NCBI GenBank assembly: GCA_963579025.1
Contig: CAUZFZ010000206.1
Span: 1 to 16,001, forward strand
Reading direction: 5' to 3'
Length of the DNA stretch: 16,001 bases
From: CAUZFZ01 sp963579025
Lineage (GTDB): Bacteria > Planctomycetota > Planctomycetia > Planctomycetales > Planctomycetaceae
Both the position numbers and the translations under genes were made by a program. The notes beneath the pieces are model-generated. The model made no database searches. It was not told where the DNA came from and was given only the letters and a program-made list of their open reading frames with translations. Every line of letters starts with the position of its first letter. Position 1 is the first letter of the stretch. Shown here piece by piece: positions 7,202-13,003 of this stretch.

Positions 7202-7946
7202 ACTCGACCACCCTGCGATGTGTGCGGCTCAACAAGGGATGGCCGGTAAACGGATGCATGTCCTCATAGCCGAACTGATCGGCCAGATGACGAACCAGAC
7301 TCTCACGGACTCGGTGCATTGGCAGGGGCAGCATGCACTGCTGAGACATCGACGCAATGCGTCCTTTACCCGGTGTCGATCGCACGAGGCGCATCGCATC
7401 GAGCACCGGATTCACGTTCAGAAATACTCCATGCCACGACGTCCATGCCTGCACCGCCGAACCAATCCAGCCGAACTGTCCGCATCGACATTCGACACCG
7501 GGAGGCTCCGCGGTCGGCTGCGCCGTGACTCGTTGTTCCTGAGCGGTCTGAATCAGGGCACTGGTCAATCGCTGCTGGTACTCAGCGACTCCGATGCCAA
7601 GTCGATCCAGCGGCAGAATCAGATAAGCGGCAATCTGACCGGGCGCGTGCACCAGCGTGCCACCTCCGCGGTTTACTCGACGGATCGGGATTTCCCGCGC
7701 GTTGAATTCCTCCGGCTCGGCCAGCAGATCAGACAACGTCCCGTCGCGGCCAATGCTGACCAGCGGGGGATGCTCGCACACCAGCAACACTCCGTAGCGG
7801 TCACTCCGTTGCTGCACCTCGTTGATCATCCGCTCCTGCAGAAACATCGCTGCATCGAAGTCGACGCAACCGAGTAGATACACCTCAAGCGCATCCGATG
7901 CTCGGGCCGGCGATGTCCAGATACTGTCTGCGGTGGTAGGCGGCAT
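7194..7946 (-). CDS. lipB: LipB-family octanoyltransferase with substituted catalytic residues
   Basis: 250-residue member of the LipB/BPL fold family; LipB normally moves octanoyl from ACP to lipoyl domains. Family landmarks: CEHPPLVSIGRDG (57-69), RGGGTLVHAPGQIAAY (93-108, with H100), GVECRCGQFGWIG (150-162) and WTSWHGVFLNVNP (168-180). Compared from memory with E. coli LipB (GVYVGEKKICSLG...GCSFHGLALNV), the segment from GV to HG aligns without a gap. The catalytic Lys (E. coli K135) becomes Gln158 and the acyl-carrying Cys (C169) becomes Thr169, while the neighbouring Ser and His-Gly stay. The protein may therefore be inactive, use different chemistry, or bind rather than transfer octanoyl groups. 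The overlap with lipA argues for a lipoate role. The frame is intact and no Shine-Dalgarno site is clear before the ATG at 7946. Confidence 0.82.
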   Translation of the reverse strand: MPPTTADSIWTSPARASDALEVYLLGCVDFDAAMFLQERMINEVQQRSDRYGVLLVCEHPPLVSIGRDGTLSDLLAEPEEFNAREIPIRRVNRGGGTLVHAPGQIAAYLILPLDRLGIGVAEYQQRLTSALIQTAQEQRVTAQPTAEPPGVECRCGQFGWIGSAVQAWTSWHGVFLNVNPVLDAMRLVRSTPGKGRIASMSQQCMLPLPMHRVRESLVRHLADQFGYEDMHPFTGHPLLSRTHRRVVEYV

Positions 7947-8098
7947 TAGTGCCGGAGCTTTATTCCAGAGGATATTTGATCAATTACGCAATCGATTGTA
8001 GCCCTGCCCGATGAACCCAACAATCAGCCATCAAGGGCCTGGCAACGGATCCGGATTCTTTTGGCCGGGTCGCAGAATAAAGTAGATATCTCGCTCGG
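7947..8098. other. Intergenic spacer between pabA and lipB
   Basis: 152 bp with no supportable gene. It is more AT-rich than its surroundings near 7965-8000 and 8076-8095, so a promoter for lipB-lipA is plausible, but no -35/-10 pair is convincing. No REP-like palindrome was found here, unlike in the other large spacers of this strand. Confidence 0.4.
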
Positions 8099-8803
8099 TT
8101 ACCAGTGCAGCGGCTGGTCGTGACCGGCATCCTGAGACCATGCCGACTGCAACTCTGTGGCGACTTCCGGCCCGATTGCTTCGGTCCCCAGGGTATCTCG
8201 AGCCGCGGCAGAGGATGGGCGACGAGCTGGCGAACGGCCGGCCCGTGCGAGGAAGCGTGCCAGTAACTCGTGTCCACACTCCGTAAGGACGGACTCGGGA
8301 TGGAACTGCACTCCGAAGGTCGGGTGGACGTTGTGTTCGATGCCCATGACCAGCCCGTCTTCGGTGTGGGCCGTCACTCGAAGTTCCGAAGGCAGCGAGT
8401 CGCGGCGTGCGATCAGCGAATGATAACGCGTCGTTCGCAGTGGATTTGGCAGGTCTTCGAACAGTCCCGAACCGTCGTGGAAGACCAGTGAAGTGCGACC
8501 GTGCACGGGCTCGGGGGCACGCACGATCTCGGCTCCGAAGGCGGCCGCGATCGTCTGATGCCCCAGACAGACTCCAAGAATCGGGAACGTGCCGCTGAGC
8601 TGCCTGACCAGTTCGACACAGATGCCGGATTCATCTGGCGTACACGGTCCTGGCGACAGGACGATTGCGTCGGGCGACAGGTTGGCAATCTCCGAGACGG
8701 TCAGCGCATCGTTGCGCACAACCTGCGTGTCTTCCCCGAGTTCGCCGAAGTATCGGGCGAGGTTAAACACGAAACTATCGTAGTTGTCGATGAGCAGGAT
8801 CAT
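8099..8803 (-). CDS. pabA: Class I glutamine amidotransferase, aminodeoxychorismate/anthranilate synthase component II
   Basis: 234-residue glutaminase subunit that releases ammonia from glutamine for PabB (or TrpE). It starts with the family signature MILLIDNYDSFVFNLARYFG and has LSPGPCTPDESG (49-60), GVCLGHQTIAAAFGA (77-91) with nucleophile C79, and FGVQFHPES (163-171) with H168 and E170, a complete catalytic triad. After about residue 188 comes a 45-residue Ala/Ser/Pro-rich tail that most PabA/TrpG proteins lack. The start at 8803 places the signature at the N-terminus; a TTG at 8821 would add six residues. Many bacteria use one such subunit for both folate and tryptophan synthesis. The partner encoded upstream is of PabB type, so the symbol pabA is preferred, although dual use cannot be excluded. 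Confidence 0.92.
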   Translation of the reverse strand: MILLIDNYDSFVFNLARYFGELGEDTQVVRNDALTVSEIANLSPDAIVLSPGPCTPDESGICVELVRQLSGTFPILGVCLGHQTIAAAFGAEIVRAPEPVHGRTSLVFHDGSGLFEDLPNPLRTTRYHSLIARRDSLPSELRVTAHTEDGLVMGIEHNVHPTFGVQFHPESVLTECGHELLARFLARAGRSPARRPSSAAARDTLGTEAIGPEVATELQSAWSQDAGHDQPLHW

Positions 8804-8855
8804 GGTTCGTAGTAACCGCAATCGAGAGCTATGGCGAGCGGCAGATGAAAATTTA

Positions 8856-8950
8856 CCGCCCCTGAGTTTAACTCAGGGGTTCTCGCGTTTCTGCACTACG
8901 CAATCGGTAGTGCAAAGACGCGAGAACCCCCGACGTAAAGTCGGGGGCGT
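8856..8950. repeat. REPIN-like element between pabB and pabA
   Basis: Two terminal hairpins flank a long inverted repeat. Hairpin 1 (8859-8879) is CCCCTGAGT-TTA-ACTCAGGGG; hairpin 2 (8927-8947) is CCCCCGAC-GTAAA-GTCGGGGG. The stretches next to them, 8878-8899 and 8907-8928 (GGTTCTCGCG...GCACTA and complement), pair with two mismatches. When hairpin 2 is read on the minus strand and laid over hairpin 1, two stem positions differ and both differences are compensated on the opposite stem side. No GTAG tetranucleotide is present, so this is a different REP family from the elements at 5975 and 15659. It separates pabA from pabB, which otherwise would be adjacent. Confidence 0.8.
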
Positions 8951-8976
8951 TTGTGAATTCACAACTGCAGCACGTC

Positions 8977-10374
8977 TTAATCGAAGACACGCAGCATGCC
9001 TTCTGCTTTATGCATGGTTTCTTCGTACTCGGCCAGCGGATCTGACTGGGCGACGATTCCACCGCCAACGGAGCATTGGACGATTCCATGTCTCAGCACA
9101 AATGTGCGGATGAGGATACTGCTGTCGAACGCCCCGTTGAACCCAGCATAGAACAGGCTGCCGCAATAGGGGCCGCGGACTGTCGGTTCGAGTTCCGCGA
9201 TAATTTCCATCGCACGCACTTTCGGGGCTCCCGTGATGGACCCTCCCGGAAACGCAGCCGCCAGCAGCGACCATGCGTCTTCACCGTCGGCCAGCGTGCC
9301 GCAGATTTCCGAGACCAGGTGCTGCACGGTTTCATAACTTTCCACCACACACAGTTGCGGGACGGAAATTGAACCGGGCTGACAGACGCGCGACAGATCG
9401 TTGCGCAGCAGATCGACGATCATGACGTTTTCGGCGATGTCCTTCTCGCTTTCTCGCAATTCATCGCGAGTAAACAGGTCTGCCTCAGGCACGTCGCGGC
9501 GTTGTCGCGTTCCCTTGATCGGCCGGGTTTCGACTGTCCGCTCCTGGACGCGTACAAAACGTTCGGGCGAGGCTGACACGATTGCCCAGTCAGCGTGAGC
9601 CAGATACCCCGCGAACGGCGCCGGGTTGCGCTGGCGAAGCGTCCGGTAAAGTTCGCAGGGTGTCCGATCCCATGCTGCCAGCAGGCGCTGCGATAAATTG
9701 GCCTGAAACACATCTCCCGCATGGATGTAGTCGATCACCCGTCGCACCGCCTGACGGTAACCGTCCGGACTGAAATCACTTGTCACCCCAGTCCGCCCAG
9801 GCAACGGAAACTGCGGAGCCAGGTGAGAGACCGACGCCGCTTGCGGTCGAGCAGCTCGAGCGGCGGGTGGAGTTGCCAGCCGGCCGAGGACACTGTCAAT
9901 CCTCTTCTGTGCCCGTTGTCGGCGCGCATCAGGGTCGGTTGCGGAGAGACCGTGCGAGATAATCCATGCGCGGCCAGCCGCGTGATCCCAGGTAAGTACC
10001 CAGTCGAACACACCGACCCACGCGTCGGGCAGTTCGAACTCGTCGTGGACGGGACGCGGAATTCGCTCGAAGCAACTACCAGATTCGTATCCAAGAAAAC
10101 CGGCGGCCCCGCCCTGGAACGGCGGCAAGTCCGGAACGGCATCAACCGAAAATTGCGAAAGAGAGGCCTGCAGACCGGCGAATGGTTGCAGGCCGAATTC
10201 GGCACTAGACAACTCGAAGGTCGCAATCGGGTCCGCTGTCAGAAACGAGTAGCGGCCCAGTCGTCCACGCTGCAGAACACTCTCGAACAGGACAATATCT
10301 GGCCAGTCCTGCAGAGCCTCAAGAGCTTCCGCCGGGGACACCGCCGAGCTCAGTTCTTCAACGAGAGGCTGCAT
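8977..10374 (-). CDS. pabB: Aminodeoxychorismate synthase component I (chorismate-binding)
   Basis: 465-residue chorismate-utilising enzyme; with PabA it makes 4-amino-4-deoxychorismate for p-aminobenzoate and folate. The N-terminal half has FQGGAAGFLGYE (86-97); the chorismate-binding half has GDVFQANLSQR (220-230), SPERF (269-273), TRPIKGTRQRR (283-293), DLLRNDLSRV (321-330), AFPGGSITGAPKVRAMEII (374-392), YAGFNGAFDSS (409-419), GGGIVAQSDPLAEYEE (437-452) and the KAEGML end. The PIKGT motif, with K287, is the PabB type; TrpE proteins have PIAGT. That settles the call against anthranilate synthase. The ATG lies five bases beyond the accD stop, so the gene is in an operon with accD. A linker at about 165-200 is Ala/Pro-rich. 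Confidence 0.93.
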   Translation of the reverse strand: MQPLVEELSSAVSPAEALEALQDWPDIVLFESVLQRGRLGRYSFLTADPIATFELSSAEFGLQPFAGLQASLSQFSVDAVPDLPPFQGGAAGFLGYESGSCFERIPRPVHDEFELPDAWVGVFDWVLTWDHAAGRAWIISHGLSATDPDARRQRAQKRIDSVLGRLATPPAARAARPQAASVSHLAPQFPLPGRTGVTSDFSPDGYRQAVRRVIDYIHAGDVFQANLSQRLLAAWDRTPCELYRTLRQRNPAPFAGYLAHADWAIVSASPERFVRVQERTVETRPIKGTRQRRDVPEADLFTRDELRESEKDIAENVMIVDLLRNDLSRVCQPGSISVPQLCVVESYETVQHLVSEICGTLADGEDAWSLLAAAFPGGSITGAPKVRAMEIIAELEPTVRGPYCGSLFYAGFNGAFDSSILIRTFVLRHGIVQCSVGGGIVAQSDPLAEYEETMHKAEGMLRVFD

Positions 10375-10379
10375 CGTAA

Positions 10380-11231
10380 TCAGCCGCCACAGTAGTCGAT
10401 GATGCGGGCAATTTCGGTACGCAGGTCATGCCGGTGAACGATGCGGTCGACGAAGCCGTACTTCAGCAGAAATTCGCTCGTCTGGAATTCTTCCGGCAGT
10501 TTCTCGTTGACCGTCGCCTGGACGACGCGTGGCCCGGCGAATCCGATCAGTGCTTTGGGCTCCGCGAGAATAATGTCGCCCAGAGCGGCAAAGCTGGCGG
10601 CGACTCCGCCCATTGTCGGGTGTGTCAGGATCGAGATGTACAGCCCGTTGGCCTTGCGGAATCTCGCGAGGGCCGCCGAGGTTTTTCCCATTTGCATCAG
10701 CGACAGGATTCCCTCATGCATGCGGGCCCCGCCACCCGAGCCGCTGAGAATAATGAGGGGCAGCTTCTTTTCCGTCGCTGCTTCGATGGATCGAGTCAGT
10801 TTCTCACCAACGACAGAACCCATGCTGCCCATGATGAAGTTTGAGTCGGTCAGCGCGAAAATCAGCGGGCGGCCTCGCATGTACCCGCGACCGGCGATGC
10901 AGGCCTCGTTAAGGCCGGTGCGTTTCTGTTCGGCAATCAGACGCTCGGCGTAGGGCTTCTTGTCGACAAATCCGAGCGGATCGGCGGGTCGCAGTTCCGT
11001 GTACCACTCTTCGAAACTGTCTGTGTCGAGTAGCTGTTGAATCCGCACCTTCCCGGGCACGATGAAGTGGTGATCGCAGTCGGGGCAGACGTACTGGTTT
11101 TCTTCGACCGAGCGGCGATAGACCGTCGCTTCACACTCGGGGCACTGAATCCACAGACCCTCGGGAACACCGCGTTTGGGTCGTGCCACGTGTTCCTGCC
11201 AGGATTCCAGGTTGGGGCGTATGGTGCTCAT
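10380..11231 (-). CDS. accD: Acetyl-CoA carboxylase carboxyltransferase subunit beta
   Basis: 283-residue subunit that, with AccA, moves the carboxyl group from biotin to acetyl-CoA to give malonyl-CoA, the first committed step of fatty-acid synthesis. It carries the N-terminal four-Cys zinc finger (C30, C33, C49, C52) preceded by GVPEGLWIQCPEC, then the crotonase-like carboxyltransferase core: NEACIAGRGYMRGRPL (108-123), SNFIMGSMGSVVGEKLTR (130-147), LSGSGGGARMHEGILSLMQM (162-181), THPTMGGVAASFA (203-215) and IGFAGPRVVQATVNEKLPE (229-247). The length is typical. The start at 11231 gives the standard N-terminus and overlaps the TGA of the upstream phosphatase-like gene by 4 bp (ATGA), so the two are translationally coupled. 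accA is not in this window. Confidence 0.97.
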   Translation of the reverse strand: MSTIRPNLESWQEHVARPKRGVPEGLWIQCPECEATVYRRSVEENQYVCPDCDHHFIVPGKVRIQQLLDTDSFEEWYTELRPADPLGFVDKKPYAERLIAEQKRTGLNEACIAGRGYMRGRPLIFALTDSNFIMGSMGSVVGEKLTRSIEAATEKKLPLIILSGSGGGARMHEGILSLMQMGKTSAALARFRKANGLYISILTHPTMGGVAASFAALGDIILAEPKALIGFAGPRVVQATVNEKLPEEFQTSEFLLKYGFVDRIVHRHDLRTEIARIIDYCGG

Positions 11232-11884
11232 GTAACCGTTTCCGAACGCGGCTGCGTCTCGACGTCGTCGTTGCTCGCGGCGATCGGGATTTCGTGGCTG
11301 TGACCGTTGCGTTGTTTCGCCGAACCGTTCGTGTGAATCACTTCGACAAGGTGATCTTCGCAACAGCAGAACAGAGATTCGCTGAGTCCATCCGGAGTTG
11401 CTCCTCGCAGCGTACAGCTTATGAGGCTCGCCAGCGGCTCGGAAGCGACCACGGCAAACGTTTCGTACTTCTTGAGTGGCTTCCTGAGCACGGCACTGAC
11501 TCGGTCGACGGCCTCCGGAATCGTCTCCCCCTCAGGAGGACAGACGGTTTCCGGTGCGTCTTCCCACTGCTTGTAGGCTCGGGGAAACTTTCGCCGAATC
11601 TCATCGACGCTCATACCCTGCCACAACCCCTGGTCGAGGTTGCACAGGTCTTCTTTTTCCTTGTGGGGCACACCGAGTGAATCTGCGAGCGCATCGCCAG
11701 TCGAACGACAGGGATCACAACGGCCGGTCAGGACCGCCTCGACCGGGACGTTCTGTAGAGCTGCAATGACCTGCTCAAGCTGCGTTTCCCCTCGCGGGCT
11801 AAGCGGCAGATTGAGTGATCCCTGTATGCGTTTCTGCTCGTCGAAATCAGTGCATCCGGGTCGAATCAGAACGACCGTGGACAT
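11228..11884 (-). CDS. Degenerate histidine-phosphatase (phosphoglycerate-mutase-like) protein
   Basis: 218 residues with the outline of the histidine phosphatase fold: MSTVVLIRPGCTDFDEQKRIQGSL at the N-terminus (family: LVRHGET...), LPLSPRGETQ (26-35), LTGRCDPCRSTGDALA (52-67), LCNLDQGLWQGMSVDEIRRKFP (80-101), PPEGETIPEAVDRV (116-129) and FAVVASEPLASLISCTLRG (143-161). The catalytic His of RHG is Pro9, and the second His, expected in VSHGG, falls on Ser148 in VASEP. R8 and R60 remain. Loss of both histidines predicts a protein that cannot form the phosphohistidine, i.e. a pseudoenzyme, perhaps a ligand-binding or regulatory protein. The frame is open and the gene is coupled to accD (ATGA), so it is not simply decaying. 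The C-terminus (about 185-218) is polar and probably disordered. An upstream start at 12097 would run into rpe and is rejected. Confidence 0.8.
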   Translation of the reverse strand: MSTVVLIRPGCTDFDEQKRIQGSLNLPLSPRGETQLEQVIAALQNVPVEAVLTGRCDPCRSTGDALADSLGVPHKEKEDLCNLDQGLWQGMSVDEIRRKFPRAYKQWEDAPETVCPPEGETIPEAVDRVSAVLRKPLKKYETFAVVASEPLASLISCTLRGATPDGLSESLFCCCEDHLVEVIHTNGSAKQRNGHSHEIPIAASNDDVETQPRSETVT

Positions 11885-11957
11885 GGTTGGAACTCGTGGA
11901 GGGAATAGGAGTGCCGGGTGACGCTCGATGAATCGGGCATTTCGCCTGGCGAGATGA

Positions 11958-12647
11958 CTACTTTGATCGGGCGAGCTGCGACAGCTCGGAAATGGCAGTG
12001 CGGTAATCGGGTTGATCAAAAATGGCGCTGCCTGCCACAAAGAGATCTGCTCCCGCGACGGCACACGGCGTGATGGTCTCGCGACCAACACCGCCATCGA
12101 CCGAGAGTAGCGTTTCCGGAGAAGTCAGCTCGCGGAGTTGCTGCAGCTTGTCAAGAGCCGCAGGAATGAACTGCTGACCGCCGAAACCCGGTTCGACGCT
12201 CATGACGAGCACCAAGTCGCAATCTGGCAGAAATCGCTCGATCTGTGAAACAGGAGTTCCCGGGTTCAGGGCGAGACCCGCAACAACATCTGCTTCGCGG
12301 ATACGCCGCAACAACGGCCCGGCATCAGGAATCGCTTCGACATGAAAGGTGATGCAATCGCAGCCAGCTTTCAGATACTCGTCGAGATACCGGTCCGGCT
12401 CGGAAATCATGAGGTGCGCGTCAAACACGTCTCGCGTCATGGGACGCAGACATTCGATCACCATCGGGCCGTACGAGAGATTCGGCACAAAGTCCCCGTC
12501 CATCACGTCCAGATGCAGGATGCCGACATCGGCAGCGTCCAACAGCTCGATCTCCCGATGCAGATTGCCGAAGTCACACTTCAGCATCGAGGGAGCAATG
12601 ATGGGGATGCGGCTTTTCAGCCTGTCGAGAGTTGCCGAACGGCTCAT
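11958..12647 (-). CDS. rpe: Ribulose-phosphate 3-epimerase
   Basis: 229-residue TIM-barrel enzyme that interconverts ribulose 5-phosphate and xylulose 5-phosphate in the pentose phosphate pathway. Motifs in order: IAPSMLKCDFGNL (17-29), ILHLDVMDGDFVPNLSYGP (43-61) with metal/catalytic H45 and D47, FDAHLM (75-80) with H78, DCITFHVEA (97-105), GLALNPGTP (124-132), VLVMSVEPGFGGQQF (146-160), LSVDGGVG (181-188) with D184, and AGADLFVAGSAIF (198-210), the phosphate-binding end. The length is standard. I chose the ATG at 12647 because it lies just before the first strand; a start at 12782 would add a 45-residue stretch not seen in the family. It is the first gene of the minus-strand run, 73 bp before the phosphatase-like gene. 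Confidence 0.95.
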   Translation of the reverse strand: MSRSATLDRLKSRIPIIAPSMLKCDFGNLHREIELLDAADVGILHLDVMDGDFVPNLSYGPMVIECLRPMTRDVFDAHLMISEPDRYLDEYLKAGCDCITFHVEAIPDAGPLLRRIREADVVAGLALNPGTPVSQIERFLPDCDLVLVMSVEPGFGGQQFIPAALDKLQQLRELTSPETLLSVDGGVGRETITPCAVAGADLFVAGSAIFDQPDYRTAISELSQLARSK

Positions 12648-13003
12648 CGGGGAAGAGGCCCGAAAGATATGCGATTGTCCAAGGCCGGAGACTCCGACCC
12701 GAAGCGACCCATTTGACACAATCCCGAAGCGGAACTCAATTCCGAACCCGCCGTCTGCCGCCGCCGATGGTCGGCCAGGCACTCAGAGGTGTAACTCTAC
12801 GTCGCGGATGGCCTGCCGCTGGATGCAAATGTGGCTGATTGTGAATGTAAATAGTCATAACTGATCACATTAATTCAGGTCTCGTTGTAGGGCTTCCTCT
12901 CAAGATCTCGGTTGTAACGGTTCGATACATGCTTGAGCAGATCGTGCGCACACACTTGCGCGCACGGTTCGTGGTCCCCATCCGGCAGACCGTGAGGCCT
13001 CGA
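12648..13003. promoter_or_regulatory. Divergent intergenic region between rpe and the ATPase gene
   Basis: 356 bp between divergent starts, so promoters for both directions should lie here. An AT-rich patch at about 12835-12880 stands out. On the minus strand, TTAATG (12868-12873) and TTACAT (12845-12850) lie 17 bp apart, a weak sigma-70-like pair for rpe. TGTGA (12840-12844) and TCACA (12865-12869) form a dyad with a 20-base spacer, too wide for a CRP site. A hairpin, GTGCGC (12944-12949) with GCGCAC (12960-12965), lies in the ATPase leader. GAGG (12994-12997), six bases before the ATG at 13004, could be its ribosome binding site. No gene is seen. Confidence 0.35.

Noticed and set aside
7053..7877. 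274-codon plus-strand frame opposite lipA and lipB
   Set aside because: Antisense to two overlapping genes with family motifs; no domain in its translation.
8859..8947. Rho-independent terminators formed by the GC-rich hairpins between pabB and pabA
   Set aside because: No strong T-run follows the stems on either strand (only a weak TAAATTTT beyond 8859 on the minus strand), and the paired inverted layout fits a REPIN better.
8977..10374. Anthranilate synthase TrpE as the identity of the chorismate enzyme
   Set aside because: The motif is PIKGT with the Lys diagnostic of PabB; TrpE has PIAGT.
12840..12869. CRP-like TGTGA...TCACA site upstream of rpe
   Set aside because: The spacer is 20 bases rather than 6, so it does not fit a CRP site; kept only as a dyad within the intergenic region.
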